Shown: positions 1 through 9,880 of the stretch, piece after piece
Layout of the letters: each line of letters starts with the position of its first letter
Numbering within the stretch: position 1 is the first letter of the stretch
Made by a program: the position numbers and the translations under genes
The notes under the pieces: model-generated
What the model was told of the DNA's origin: nothing
Database searches by the model: none
The model's input: only the letters and a program-made list of their open reading frames with translations
From: Holophagae bacterium
Lineage (GTDB): Bacteria > Acidobacteriota > Holophagae > Acanthopleuribacterales > Acanthopleuribacteraceae
NCBI GenBank assembly: GCA_030429565.1
Contig: JAUIFE010000001.1
Coordinates: forward strand, 496,001 to 560,000
Reading direction: 5' to 3'
Length of the DNA: 64,000 nucleotides

Positions 1-2255
1 AGGTCGGTCATACCCGACGCCGCCGCCGAGGTGCCCATTCCGGTACCAAAGTTTTCGACCGCCTCGCGCGCCGCCGCAATCACGGCCGGATCGCGGTTCA
101 ACCCCAAGTAGAGGTTGGTTGTCCAAATCACCGCTTCTTGTTCTTCGTCGGTATAAGCGTCACCAACCAAACCACGACTGGCGCTGCCGGTGCGAATCAC
201 CTTGCTGTAGGGGTTGCGGCGGTCGTCGTTTACCAAACGCATCACTTCTTGAACCAGCTTGCCTTTATCGGTCGCCGACCAAGCGTTGGCTTTGGCGGCC
301 TGGAAGGTGGGGTGACTCGATTGGATATGCGCTTGGAACAAACCCAGCGAATCAACCTTCGCGGCGGCCGGTTTTTCAGCCGGCGTCGGCGCTTGGTTCA
401 CGGATTCCGACAACAACGCATCGGCCAAAGCCGACGGCGTGGCGTGTAAAAACAGCGCCTGCACCGTTAAGTCGCGTCCCAACGCCTTGCTCAAGCGCCG
501 GCTCAGTTCCGGTTTGGTCAAGGAGTCGAGCCCAAATCGGTCGAACGCATGGTGCGGCGCCAGTTGCTCGGGATCGGCCACGTGCAACAGGGCCGCCGCT
601 TCGCGCTGGATGGTCGCCACCATGGCGGCGTGCTGTTGCGGCAAGGAAGCGGGAACGGCGCAGTGCGGCCCCTCCCCGGCTGTTGATTGGGACAAAGCCG
701 CGTCACGCACCGCCGCCAGGTCCGGCAACCGTTCGCGATCGAGCTTGTCGTTGGGCAACAGCGGCAAGGCGTCGAGCGCCATTACCCATTGCGGCACCAT
801 GTATTCCGGGAGACGTGAGGCCAGGAAGCTTTTCACCGCCGCTTCGGTGACCGCCGGATCTCGGCTAACCACATACATAACCAAAACCTTGGCACCAGTT
901 GGACCCTCGTGCGCGGCGGCAGCGGCCGCATCGACGCCGTCCATCGCCTCCAGTACCGATTCAATCTCACCCAACTCGATACGGTAGCCACGCACCTTAA
1001 CTTGCTGATCGACGCGACCGAGAAATTCAATCTCACCATTGTCACACCACTGCACCAAATCACCGCTGCGGTAAAGGCGTGATTCGGGGACGGCCGCACT
1101 GGGCGTGACCGTCACAAAACGCGCTTCGGTCAGCGCCGGCTCGTGCAAGTAGCCGCGCGCCAGCTTCGCGCCGGCCAAAAACAATTCACCGGGAACGCCG
1201 GGCGGCAAGGGTTGCAGCCTTTCGTCGAGAATGTAAGCGCGACCACCGGCAACCGAGCCGCCAATGGTGACGCGCGCGACGCCTGGCTGCAACGCACAAA
1301 TCGTGGAAAAAACCGTATCTTCGGTTGGGCCGTAGGCGTTGATAACCCGTGGCGCGGTAGGCAACGCATGGATCTGACGCACCAGCGAAAGTTTCAGCGC
1401 TTCGCCGCCAAACACAACACAGCGAATGCTTGCGGGCAAGGGTGCGCCGGCCAAAAGCGCTTGCATTGCCGACGGCACCATCACGCAGGTCCGTACCTTG
1501 TCCACCATCGGCAATTTCGGCAAAGCCAGCCCATTCTCACCCAAAACAACCGTGCCGCCGAGGGATAAGGTTCCCAACGTCTCCATCACGGAGGTGTCAA
1601 AACAAGCCGAGGCGCCGGCAAACACACCTTCCAGCTCGGCTTGGCTGAACAGCCGACCCATGGCACGGCTCATGGCGAGCAGGTTGTCGTGGCCGACAGC
1701 GACGCCTTTGGGTTGGCCGGTCGAGCCGGACGTGTAAATCACGTAAGCCAAGTCGTCGGCCTTAGGTTGCACCGCTGCGTGGCGCGGCTCGGCGGCTTCG
1801 ACGTGGCGCAGCCAAATCAACTCGGCAACGCCGTCACAAAGCGCGGCGGCGTCGCGATCATCGACAATCACGGCGGCAGCGCGGGAATGCTCGAGCATGT
1901 AACGCACCCGGGCGGGCGGATAAGCCGGATCCAGCGGAACGTAAGCGCAACGGGCGCGCTGCACACCGATCAGGGTCGCAATCAGTTCCCAAGTGCGCGG
2001 CAAACACACACCAACAAGCGAGCCAGGGGTAACGCCGCGCGCTGCAAGTGTTGCGGCAATCGCGTCGGCACGGGCCGTCAAACGGGCGTAATCGACCACC
2101 GTTTCACCGTCGATGACGGCGGCACGGTGCGGATCGCCCGAGGCAAACACGGCGATGAGGTCGTGGATCGTGGCCGCCGTGTCGCAGGACGGGACGAGTT
2201 CAGGGTTAGGCGTCGACATTCCGAGGGAATGGTGGTTGGCTGATGGGTCAGTCAT
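1..2255 (-). CDS. NRPS: adenylation, carrier protein and alpha-oxoamine synthase domains (C-terminus beyond window)
   Basis: The frame starts at an ATG at 2255, six bases after GGAG, and stays open to base 1 (at least 751 residues). Residues about 40-530 are an amino-acid adenylation domain: YTSGSTGQPKG near 173, NAYGPTEDTV, YRSGDLV, QQVKVRGYRIELGEIE, and an A10-like LPLLPNDKLDRERL. A carrier protein follows with FGLDSL; Ser578 should carry phosphopantetheine. From about residue 650 the sequence reads NLYLGLNRDPAVIAAARE and then YGTG-like NFGTGMGTSAAASG. This is the start of the PLP-dependent alpha-oxoamine synthase family (KBL, BioF, serine palmitoyltransferase). The PLP lysine would lie outside the window. 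Such a domain would condense the carrier-bound aminoacyl or acyl thioester with an amino acid and release CO2, giving an aminoketone. There is no condensation domain in the visible part. The domain calls are strong; the product is unknown. Confidence 0.9.
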   Translation of the reverse strand, partial: MTDPSANHHSLGMSTPNPELVPSCDTAATIHDLIAVFASGDPHRAAVIDGETVVDYARLTARADAIAATLAARGVTPGSLVGVCLPRTWELIATLIGVQRARCAYVPLDPAYPPARVRYMLEHSRAAAVIVDDRDAAALCDGVAELIWLRHVEAAEPRHAAVQPKADDLAYVIYTSGSTGQPKGVAVGHDNLLAMSRAMGRLFSQAELEGVFAGASACFDTSVMETLGTLSLGGTVVLGENGLALPKLPMVDKVRTCVMVPSAMQALLAGAPLPASIRCVVFGGEALKLSLVRQIHALPTAPRVINAYGPTEDTVFSTICALQPGVARVTIGGSVAGGRAYILDERLQPLPPGVPGELFLAGAKLARGYLHEPALTEARFVTVTPSAAVPESRLYRSGDLVQWCDNGEIEFLGRVDQQVKVRGYRIELGEIESVLEAMDGVDAAAAAAHEGPTGAKVLVMYVVSRDPAVTEAAVKSFLASRLPEYMVPQWVMALDALPLLPNDKLDRERLPDLAAVRDAALSQSTAGEGPHCAVPASLPQQHAAMVATIQREAAALLHVADPEQLAPHHAFDRFGLDSLTKPELSRRLSKALGRDLTVQALFLHATPSALADALLSESVNQAPTPAEKPAAAKVDSLGLFQAHIQSSHPTFQAAKANAWSATDKGKLVQEVMRLVNDDRRNPYSKVIRTGSASRGLVGDAYTDEEQEAVIWTTNLYLGLNRDPAVIAAAREAVENFGTGMGTSAAASGMTD

Positions 2256-3454
2256 GGCTTACTCCAGGGTATAGATCATTGAGGGGAAGGTTCTGATTGA
2301 CAGGCACAGTCGGTAAAAGGAGAGACCGAACCGGAACAGGGTCGCGCTCGCCAGAGGGCATTCATAAGATATAAGTATGATAAGACCAAAACGAAGCGAT
2401 TCTTAGAGGCAAAATCGCTCAGTTTAGGTAAGAAGGCCGCAATAAACCGTACCTGAATATCAAACTAGCACAGGCTTTGCAGATCCACAAAACAATAAGC
2501 AACAAATCCTCGCACCAAAAACGTCATACATGACCAAAACAGCACAACCAAAACAAAAGAATTTCCTGAACCAGGATTCACAAAAACAAAATAGAATGCC
2601 GCATCAAGTCATCTCATTTTTTATAATAGCAGCCCTAGGTGAAATCTGTTTTTTTTCAGCCAAATAAAAACAAACAGGACCCCAGCCAAAGACACAATCC
2701 TCAAACCAAGCAGTTAAACTACTTAATTCAAATGCTTTACACCAAAAGACTTCAAACAACCGAAAACACCAAGGCCACCAACAGCTCAAGGAAGGCAGTA
2801 TGCCACAAATCCGCAAGGTCACGCCTCACCGGAGAACCTAAAGTAAAGCGTAGTTTTACAAAACCATTTCAGACAGCACCCCATTTCCAGACGTGTTACT
2901 GATGTAGGGTGACACAAAACGCACCCCTTCCCCAAACCTCTGCAGGAGAAATCGCAGAACAATCTTTCGCCTTTCCTATCAAAAAAAATCAGACAACGAA
3001 CACACGATGGCACATCATCATTTCAAAATGATTAACACCATTCTTCTATCTAAATTTTTCATATATTTAAAACAGAAATCTATCATTTTCGCGCCTAAAA
3101 TGAGTAATTCAGGTGGACGAAATCGCACAATTTATGAGGCAGAATGCGGCTAGCATTGGTGCGAAACCAACTCAGCCACCCCAACATTGCCGCCAGGGTA
3201 ACCAACCCACGGCAACACCTTGGTCTGTTTTCTTCTTAAAGATGGGGAACAGCCGCCTCAGCCCTCTTTTGAGCAAGCCTTAGTAAAGGGTTACATTCTC
3301 CATGAAACCTTGAATGTCTGCTTCCTTTCGGGAAACAGGGCAAGCGGCGCCGACGCGACAAGTTTATGGACGGGCGGTTCCCTAGTAAATCCTATAAATA
3401 TCTGATTTTCGAAACTTTTCACTGAGATTTAGGGCTGCGGCATCAGGGCCACCG
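2256..3454. other. AT-rich intergenic region, no convincing gene
   Basis: About 1.2 kb of clearly lower GC than the flanks, rich in A and T tracts. Short open frames occur on both strands, but none has a convincing ribosome binding site, recognisable family or local codon pattern. The promoter of the NRPS gene must lie near its left end. One copy of a dispersed 42-bp palindromic repeat sits at 2395-2436. The base composition could mark foreign DNA or a regulatory region; the sequence does not decide. Confidence 0.6.
2395..2436. repeat. Dispersed 42-bp repeat, copy 1
   Basis: Matches 4506-4547 at 34 of 42 positions in the same orientation. Both copies hold the inverted pair AGCGA and TCGCT about 12 bases apart, followed by a conserved AGGTA block. 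It lies in the gap upstream of the NRPS gene. Confidence 0.6.
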
Positions 3455-4186
3455 CTAGGTTCGCCAAAAAGAGGTCAACTTTTGGAATAAGTTCGGCCGT
3501 TTTTTAAAAGCGTAAATCGGTGCCGCCGCATGTTTCTCCAACAACTGTAAACCCTTGAGATCAAAACCGAAGCCAGGCGATTTACCCCTGAAATCATACA
3601 AGAGATGATCTGATTCAAAACGGGCGGCAAAGGTGCGCAGCAGAGCATCTTCGGAGGTCCGCGCTTGTGCAACCGTCATAAGGTCGTGATTCAATTGATC
3701 GACCGGTTTCAGGCGAAACTCGTGAACATCGTCGATCGGACTGCTAAAGGGCGGCTTCATAAATTGAATAAAGTCAGCAATGAACCCAACCAAATCGGCA
3801 CACTGATAGGTGACGATCGGCCCTTCGTGGCAGTAGTAGAAAATGGGGCCCAGTACGGAGCCGCCAGGGGAAAAGTCGTAAAACCAACTGTTGCCAAAAC
3901 CGTCTTGGGCGATTTCAAGAAAAGACGGCTGGGGTTTGAGACCGAGATAGGTGTCGAAAGGTTGGCCGAGAAAATCCAAAATCTCCAGAGCACCGCCCTC
4001 AAGGCCGCGCGAGAAGCGCAACAAATCTTTGGTGGCTTCGGCCAGGGTTAACCCGTGTTCAACCTCATAAGCCCGGATCTCGTCATCACCCACTCCTGGC
4101 TGCAGCACCACCTCATAAGGCTCGCCATCTTCGTCGGTCAGCGGGTTCGCTACCAGCGCACCGAGTTGTTCAATAGGATTCTTCAA
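3455..4186 (-). CDS. SMI1/KNR4 (SUKH) family protein, possible immunity protein
   Basis: 243 residues. The middle has the layout of SMI1/KNR4 proteins: a helical start (YEVEHGLTLAEATKDLLRF), RGLEGGALEILDF, then a hydrophobic block with IAQDGFGNSWFYDF and GPIFYYCHEG, the region where the family has a D-G-x-G-N/D signature. No signal peptide or membrane segment is seen. SUKH proteins often neutralise nuclease or deaminase toxins of contact-dependent or polymorphic systems; some have housekeeping roles. No toxin gene is visible on either side, so this is an orphan candidate. The start is the ATG at 4186, preceded by GGAGATAGTC-like sequence read on the minus strand. Confidence 0.65.
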   Translation of the reverse strand: MKNPIEQLGALVANPLTDEDGEPYEVVLQPGVGDDEIRAYEVEHGLTLAEATKDLLRFSRGLEGGALEILDFLGQPFDTYLGLKPQPSFLEIAQDGFGNSWFYDFSPGGSVLGPIFYYCHEGPIVTYQCADLVGFIADFIQFMKPPFSSPIDDVHEFRLKPVDQLNHDLMTVAQARTSEDALLRTFAARFESDHLLYDFRGKSPGFGFDLKGLQLLEKHAAAPIYAFKKRPNLFQKLTSFWRT

Positions 4187-4505
4187 AGGACTATCTCCAT
4201 TATTTCATGGCGTTTCATTTCGATACACAGCATCAAAATGCTAGCGCAGAAGCAGGGCGACAGGCAACCACGACACGGCAAAGGGTGAACAATCCCAACC
4301 ACTGCGCCGATTCCCCTGATCCGACGGCAACGCCCTCTCGCGCCGTCACGACCCAGCGCAGAACGATGCGGCATAAGGCGGTTTGTTGCTTGCCGCCACG
4401 AAGCAAGGATCGTTGCGAGACGAGGGCCGCCGGTTGGTCGCCGTCTTTGGTATTTCATGGGTCTTCCGCTTGAACCGGCCGTGGCACACCGCCTAACGGG
4501 AACTG

Positions 4506-4547
4506 AGCGATTCTTGGCGGCGAAGTCGCTCATTTCAGGTATAAAGG
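4506..4547. repeat. Dispersed 42-bp repeat, copy 2
   Basis: Second copy of the element at 2395-2436 (8 mismatches). It contains GAGCGA and TCGCTC as an inverted pair and lies about 65 bases upstream of the secreted protein gene starting at 4614, between it and the divergent SMI1-like gene. Confidence 0.6.
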
Positions 4548-4613
4548 TTTTAGCCGGCGACCTTGCTTGCGGTCTCTTTTCTCGATACCTTTCTCAAAAA
4601 AATTAGGAACACC

Positions 4614-5246
4614 ATGATGAAAACGTTATGTATTGGCATACTTTTGGTTCTGTCGTGCTTGATGGGCTTTGCCTCCGATGGGCAGCAAGAACCACCTATG
4701 ATTTATACGCTTCACATAGACGGTAAAACGATGCCCTTGACCCTCGGAAAACCGATCACCCTTCCCGGAAAGTACGACCAACCCGAAGTGCGCATCGATG
4801 CTTCCCCGACCCGAACCTTTCCGTATGGCGGCCTCTCGTTTCTTTATCCAGCCCACTTCGGCTGGGAAGCGGACATCAACGACCCCGATCTACAATCCTG
4901 GACGCTTTCTGGGAACAATTTCACGATCATGTATTTCGTGTTTCGAGAGGTGACAACCCTTGAAGAATTTACTCAGATGCTGGTCGGTAAGTTCGGCAAA
5001 GAAAACACCCAGGTTAGCGAAACCCAACGCACCTGGGGCACGCAAAACCTCAAAGGGAGCCGGCTTGAAGTCAGTCTGATGGACGCCGGAATCAACATGG
5101 AAGTGTTTGCCATACCGGCCCAGTCCGGGACCCGATTGATCGCCTTTCAAGACACCCCTCCTGATAAACACGGGATCAGCTCCGAGGGCAAAACAGCGCT
5201 CCAACTCCTGGCCGACAGCTTCCAAGACACCGCAGCATCGCGTTAA
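4614..5246 (+). CDS. Secreted hypothetical protein
   Basis: 210 residues from the ATG at 4614, which follows AGGA at a normal distance; an upstream in-frame start at 4563 would bury the signal peptide. Residues 1-20 (MMKTLCIGILLVLSCLMGFA) are a typical Sec signal peptide, so the product should be periplasmic or secreted. The mature part is a mix of beta-strand-like and polar segments without cysteines, repeats or a motif I recognise. The gene stands alone, between a copy of the 42-bp repeat and the leader-distal end of CRISPR array 1. Function unknown. Confidence 0.7.
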   Translation: MMKTLCIGILLVLSCLMGFASDGQQEPPMIYTLHIDGKTMPLTLGKPITLPGKYDQPEVRIDASPTRTFPYGGLSFLYPAHFGWEADINDPDLQSWTLSGNNFTIMYFVFREVTTLEEFTQMLVGKFGKENTQVSETQRTWGTQNLKGSRLEVSLMDAGINMEVFAIPAQSGTRLIAFQDTPPDKHGISSEGKTALQLLADSFQDTAASR

Positions 5247-5340
5247 CAAAAACCCACAACAGGCCGCGCCGGGGCGAAGCAACTGAACTAAGTGTGACCC
5301 CGAGTCGGCCGCTCGTCCCCGCCGAAACAAAGCGTGCGAC

Positions 5341-5372
5341 GGATGAGTGCGGCCAGGCGTCCGCACCCATCC
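5341..5372. other. GC-rich hairpin at the leader-distal end of array 1
   Basis: GGATG-A-GTGCGG pairs with CCGCAC-C-CATCC around an 8-base loop. It could end transcripts from the gene to its left or the array transcript arriving from the right. There is no clear U tract on either strand, so a terminator call is weak. Confidence 0.35.
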
Positions 5373-5448
5373 GCCGCCCTTCGCTTCTCAGCGTGATTCT
5401 TGCGACATGGTGACTTCCCGGCGTCATCCTCAGAAGGCGGCGACTCCA

Positions 5449-8262
5449 ATTCATAGTCGCGCAACGACTCGCGGGCCGTTGCGACCTGTGATAGCCGGGG
5501 TGCAGATTGCCATTACGGTTTCTACTCGCGCAACGACTCGGGGGCAGTTGCGACTACCGGATCATTTACCCGCGCCGCGCGCAGCACGTTTCTACTCGCG
5601 CAACGACTCGGGGGCCGTTGCGACAAATGGATCGCCCTTTTGAGGACGATCCGAAACGTTTCTACTCGCACAACGACTCGGGGGCCGTTGCGACCACTCC
5701 GCGGCTCATGATTCACCGCATTGGGCGGTTTCTACTCGCACAACGACTCGGGGGCCGTTGCGACCTCCGCATCGCCGATTTTCAGCGCGACCGCGCCGTT
5801 TCTACTCGCGCAACGACTCGGGGGCCGTTGCGACCATTGCGTATTACTGCAACAGCATTGTTGAGTGTTTCTACTCGCGCAACGACTCGGGGGCCGTTGC
5901 GACCCATTATCTGTTCGCTCCGTGGGCGCCCTTCCGTTTCTACTCGCGCAACGACTCGGGGGCCGTTGCGACTCGTGTTTATGAGCGCGACCCAATGGAT
6001 CCTACCGTTTCTACTCGCGCAACGACTCGGGGGCCGTTGCGACATGGGTACGACCAGGACCCGAGCACGGTCGCGGTTTCTACTCGCGCAACGACTCGGG
6101 GGCCGTTGCGACAGGAAGCGTCCCGCCTTGCTGACCAACGTCGTGTTTCTACTCGCGCAACGACTCGGGGGCCGTTGCGACCATGCAATGTGAAAAGTGC
6201 AACTCCGAAATGGAGTTTCTACTCGCGCAACGACTCGGGGGCCGTTGCGACAGTCAGCCGTACCGGGCGTTTGCGTCCGGTACGTTTCTACTCGCGCAAC
6301 GACTCGGGGGCCGTTGCGACCGTTATTCGTGGCCGACGCATCTCTCTCGCCCGTTTCTACTCGCGCAACGACTCGGGGGCCGTTGCGACCGCACCCGGTC
6401 ACCGGCGCGGGGCGGCCGGGGGTTTCTACTCGCGCAACGACTCGGGGGCCGTTGCGACCGTTGAGCAGCCGCTGGTATTCGGCGCGTATCGTTTCTACTC
6501 GCGCAACGACTCGGGGGCCGTTGCGACGCCTGCTCGAAACACCAAGCCGAAAACTCGTTGTTTCTACTCGCGCAACGACTCGGGGGCCGTTGCGACCCAT
6601 TTTGGCCCGAATGTCATCCAGCATACTGCCGTTTCTACTCGCGCAACGACTCGGGGGCCGTTGCGACTTCGACATAATACGCTTCTCCGTCTTTTTCAAG
6701 TTTCTACTCGCGCAACGACTCGGGGGCCGTTGCGACACCCCCACCAGGTTATTAACTATCTGATATCAGTTTCTACTCGCGCAACGACTCGGGGGCCGTT
6801 GCGACACTTTTTTGCAGGCAAAGGCTCTGCAAAATTAGTTTCTACTCGCGCAACGACTCGGGGGCCGTTGCGACACAAGAGCAGTTCAACCAATTAATGG
6901 CCCAGGTGTTTCTACTCGCGCAACGACTCGGGGGCCGTTGCGACAGATCATCCGCGACCCCGCCGTAGTGATTAAAGTTTCTACTCGCGCAACGACTCGG
7001 GGGCCGTTGCGACCCTCAAACGCGCCCCAAACGGCCTTGCAAAAAGTTTCTACTCGCGCAACGACTCGGGGGCCGTTGCGACTACAGAAAATTCTCATTG
7101 AAGGATACGAACTCGTTTCTACTCGCGCAACGACTCGGGGGCCGTTGCGACACATTTCACGAAATGGTTACAAATACCTTAAAGTTTCTACTCGCGCAAC
7201 GACTCGGGGGCCGTTGCGACGCTTTGGGCTTGGAGGCCGGTCGGACGCTTCGCGTTTCTACTCGCGCAACGACTCGGGGGCCGTTGCGACGCGTCGCTGA
7301 TCCAGTCTAAATTGGTCAAGTGGTTTCTACTCGCGCAACGACTCGGGGGCCGTTGCGACGCGCTCCTTGAGGCCAAAGCGGACACCTATGAGTTTCTACT
7401 CGCGCAACGACTCGGGGGCCGTTGCGACAATGCTTAAGGACATTATTTTTGATGAGGGAATGTTTCTACTCGCGCAACGACTCGGGGGCCGTTGCGACCG
7501 CCCGTCACGGCGTGGCACCCACGGGAAAATGGTTTCTACTCGCGCAACGACTCGGGGGCCGTTGCGACATATTTCATCCCCGCCAAAGCGAGGAGAGATT
7601 TGTTTCTACTCGCGCAACGACTCGGGGGCCGTTGCGACCCATTATGGATGCTCTATTGGTTAACTGTATATGTTTCTACTCGCGCAACGACTCGGGGGCC
7701 GTTGCGACGATACGTCATCGGCAGGAAATAGGTTCGTAACGTTTCTACTCGCGCAACGACTCGGGGGCCGTTGCGACGTCTTCCAGGGAGCCGCGGCCGG
7801 TTGCGTGGATGTTTCTACTCGCGCAACGACTCGGGGGCCGTTGCGACTTGTTACGCCGCACGAGAAGCGAGCTTGAAGAGTTTCTACTCGCGCAACGACT
7901 CGGGGGCCGTTGCGACTAGCGTTTAAGTTAGTTGCCTCTGCAAAAAGTGTTTCTACTCGCGCAACGACTCGGGGGCCGTTGCGACGTTCGGTTACTACAG
8001 TCGGGATCATCATTAACGTTTCTACTCGCGCAACGACTCGGGGGCCGTTGCGACTTTGGGGCAGGCGCGCTATCCACCGCTATGCGGTTTCTACTCGCGC
8101 AACGACTCGGGGGCCGTTGCGACTACTTGCTGACCAAGAACGCTTTAACCGTTTCGTTTCTACTCGCGCAACGACTCGGGGGCCGTTGCGACATTTACGC
8201 GCATATTGTCGTGTCGACCAGGTTCGTTTCTACTCGCGCAACGACTCGGGGGCCGTTGCGAC
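5449..8262 (-). CRISPR. CRISPR array 1, 41 repeats and 40 spacers, type I-C
   Basis: Repeats of 37 bp recur every 69-71 bp with unique spacers of about 32-34 bp. On the crRNA (minus) strand the repeat begins GTCGCAACGGCCCCCG and ends GCGAGTAGAAAC. It can fold into a stem CGCAACGGC/GUCGUUGCG (one G-U pair) with a short loop and a 3' handle ending GAAAC. The conserved leader lies on the right, so the left end is oldest. Consistent with this, the leftmost unit (5449-5485) is badly degenerate, unit 2 (5518-5554) has one change near its left-arm stem, and units 4 and 5 (5658, 5728) share one substitution. The right-hand units are uniform. No spacer duplicates were noticed by eye. Confidence 0.98.
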
Positions 8263-8445
8263 TCTTGGTGTTTTAACATACTTATAACCAGCATGTTAAG
8301 TGGTCAAAAATGCAGATGTCCAATGTCAACCCTTTTTTTAGGCTAATATTTTCCAGGCGTTTTTCTCAACCGATCTCGTTCCAAGCACTTAGCCAATCCG
8401 CCGATGTCCCGGGTTTTTATGTTCACTACACATCGGCGGACCTAC
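8263..8445 (-). promoter_or_regulatory. Leader of CRISPR array 1
   Basis: Lies between the newest repeat and the end of cas2. Next to the repeat is an inverted repeat (8273-8282 with 8290-8299, TTAACATRCT type). Then comes a block with TTGACA on the minus strand (8324-8329) that could serve as a -35 box. At the far end a perfect 10-bp inverted repeat, TCCGCCGATG and its complement (8397-8406, 8431-8440), flanks CCCGGGTTTTTATGTTCAC. All three elements recur in the leader of array 2, at 18282-18460. Confidence 0.85.
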
Positions 8446-8530
8446 GTTCACTGCACTTCATTGCATTATCCTCAGGTACACGACAAAAAGACCTCATTCT
8501 CATTCGAACCCTTTTCGCTTAAAAACAGGG

Positions 8531-8821
8531 TTAGACAATCAAGGTGTCGCGCATATCGCAACTTGGCTTTAAGCCGTGATGTTCGACGTTTTTGAAACCG
8601 GCCTCTCCCATCACATAAAACCGCAGGCTATCCTCATCGACCTTGATCGCATCCAACAAACGTGTGCGCAGCTTGGCCCGTGTCGCCGGATCCACCTGAC
8701 ACTCAAACACCGATTTCTGCACCCGTGTGCCATAGGACTCGCAAATTTTGGCGACCCGACGCAGCCGCGCCCTACCCGCCTTGCTCTCAGTACTCACGTC
8801 ATAGGTCACCAAAATTAACAT
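8531..8821 (-). CDS. cas2: CRISPR-associated endonuclease Cas2
   Basis: 96 residues. The N-terminus MLILVTYDVST is the usual first beta strand with the conserved Asp of the Cas2 ferredoxin fold, followed by RLRRVAKICESYGTRVQKSVFEC, another typical Cas2 segment. Length is normal for type I-C. Cas2 dimers bridge two Cas1 dimers in the spacer integration complex. Its start overlaps the end of cas1 by 7 bases, so translation is probably coupled. It is the last gene of the operon, and the leader of array 1 begins shortly after it. Confidence 0.97.
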   Translation of the reverse strand: MLILVTYDVSTESKAGRARLRRVAKICESYGTRVQKSVFECQVDPATRAKLRTRLLDAIKVDEDSLRFYVMGEAGFKNVEHHGLKPSCDMRDTLIV

Positions 8822-9852
8822 CGGACTACCCCCAACAAAGACGGATAAACCGAGACATCACCACGAATGACGCGGGCCAACAACCGTGCCTGGAGGTGCG
8901 GCAGCAAACCCACCGTCGTCTGCTCACCCAGAAACTCGTGGTTAATCTCCTTGCGTTTCTCCGCCTGGTAAGCTTGGATCACCGTTTTACGGCCGCGCTC
9001 ATTCAATAGCACAGCCCCGCTACCCTGCAGCTCGAAGTCGCCTTTTTTCAACATGCGTTTATTGATTAGCCGCAACACAAGCCGATCACCGAGAAACGGG
9101 CGGAACTCCTCCATCAAATCAAGCGCCAGCGCCGGCCGGCCAGGTTTGGGCACATGCAGGAAGCCAACCTGCGGGTCCAAACCAACGGCCTGCAGGGCGC
9201 TGTCACAATCATGCGCAATCAGCATGTAAAGGAAACTCAGGATTGCGTTGACCCCATCGCGCGGCGGGCGCGTCGACCGACCACGCCACGCAAAAAAGGC
9301 ATCACCGGCCAAGAGATCGGGGTAATGGTCGAACCACGCCTTGGCCGCTTGCCCTTCAAAACCCCGCACCGCTTCGATGTCGGTCTCGTTTTGGACCAAG
9401 TCACTGTAACGCTCCAGGTCGGCAACCAAGGCGGTTAAGCGCTGTCGTCGGCCGGCGTCCTCACCCATCCGGATCCGGCGCCTCGCCAAATCACGGGTGT
9501 TGAGAATTTTGCCCAACAAGAAACCCCTTGCCAAACGCAAGCAGGCGGCGGGATCGTCGGCCCAGCGGTATTGATCGCGACGCAACAAGACATTGCCGTG
9601 ACAAGGGCCGATCACACGCGCCAAAAAGCGCCCTTGTTCGTTGAGATAATTGATGGCAATGCCTTCTTCGGCACAGGCAGCCATTAAATAAGGACTGATG
9701 GTGACTTGACCAAAGGCCACAATGGACGCGAGGTGATGCAGCGGAATTTTGCGTTTCTCGCGATCTTTGAATTTGATTTCAACGGCTTCGTCAGCTTTCC
9801 CCAGCCAAGTACCTTGACTGGTCACATACAGGGTGTTGTGGTGTTGTCGCAC
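8815..9852 (-). CDS. cas1: CRISPR-associated integrase Cas1, type I-C
   Basis: 345 residues from a GTG at 9852 preceded by AAGGAG; this gives the standard I-C N-terminus (RQHHNTLYVTSQGTWLGKA). The C-terminal helical domain has the metal-binding residues: NAILSFLY, then GFLHVPKPGRPALALDL followed by MEEFRP with the conserved His and acidic residues. Cas1 cuts and joins prespacers into the leader-end repeat together with Cas2. Upstream cas4 ends 28 bases before; downstream cas2 overlaps. An open frame extends further upstream, but that part overlaps cas4 and lacks Cas1 similarity. Confidence 0.97.
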   Translation of the reverse strand: MRQHHNTLYVTSQGTWLGKADEAVEIKFKDREKRKIPLHHLASIVAFGQVTISPYLMAACAEEGIAINYLNEQGRFLARVIGPCHGNVLLRRDQYRWADDPAACLRLARGFLLGKILNTRDLARRRIRMGEDAGRRQRLTALVADLERYSDLVQNETDIEAVRGFEGQAAKAWFDHYPDLLAGDAFFAWRGRSTRPPRDGVNAILSFLYMLIAHDCDSALQAVGLDPQVGFLHVPKPGRPALALDLMEEFRPFLGDRLVLRLINKRMLKKGDFELQGSGAVLLNERGRKTVIQAYQAEKRKEINHEFLGEQTTVGLLPHLQARLLARVIRGDVSVYPSLLGVVRC

Positions 9853-9880
9853 GGCGCACTCCTTGATGCTGTCGGTCGAT

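Noticed and set aside
2604..3013. Short frames on both strands in the AT-rich gap
   Set aside because: No ribosome binding sites, overlapping on both strands, composition typical of noncoding AT-rich DNA.
4183..4533. 116-codon minus-strand frame upstream of the SMI1-like gene
   Set aside because: Arg/Cys-rich composition, overlaps the dispersed repeat, and has no ribosome binding site or family similarity.
5507..8287. Long open frames on both strands through CRISPR array 1 (up to about 380 codons)
   Set aside because: They arise because the 37-bp repeats lack stops in several frames; the translations are the same repeated phrase with random spacers between.
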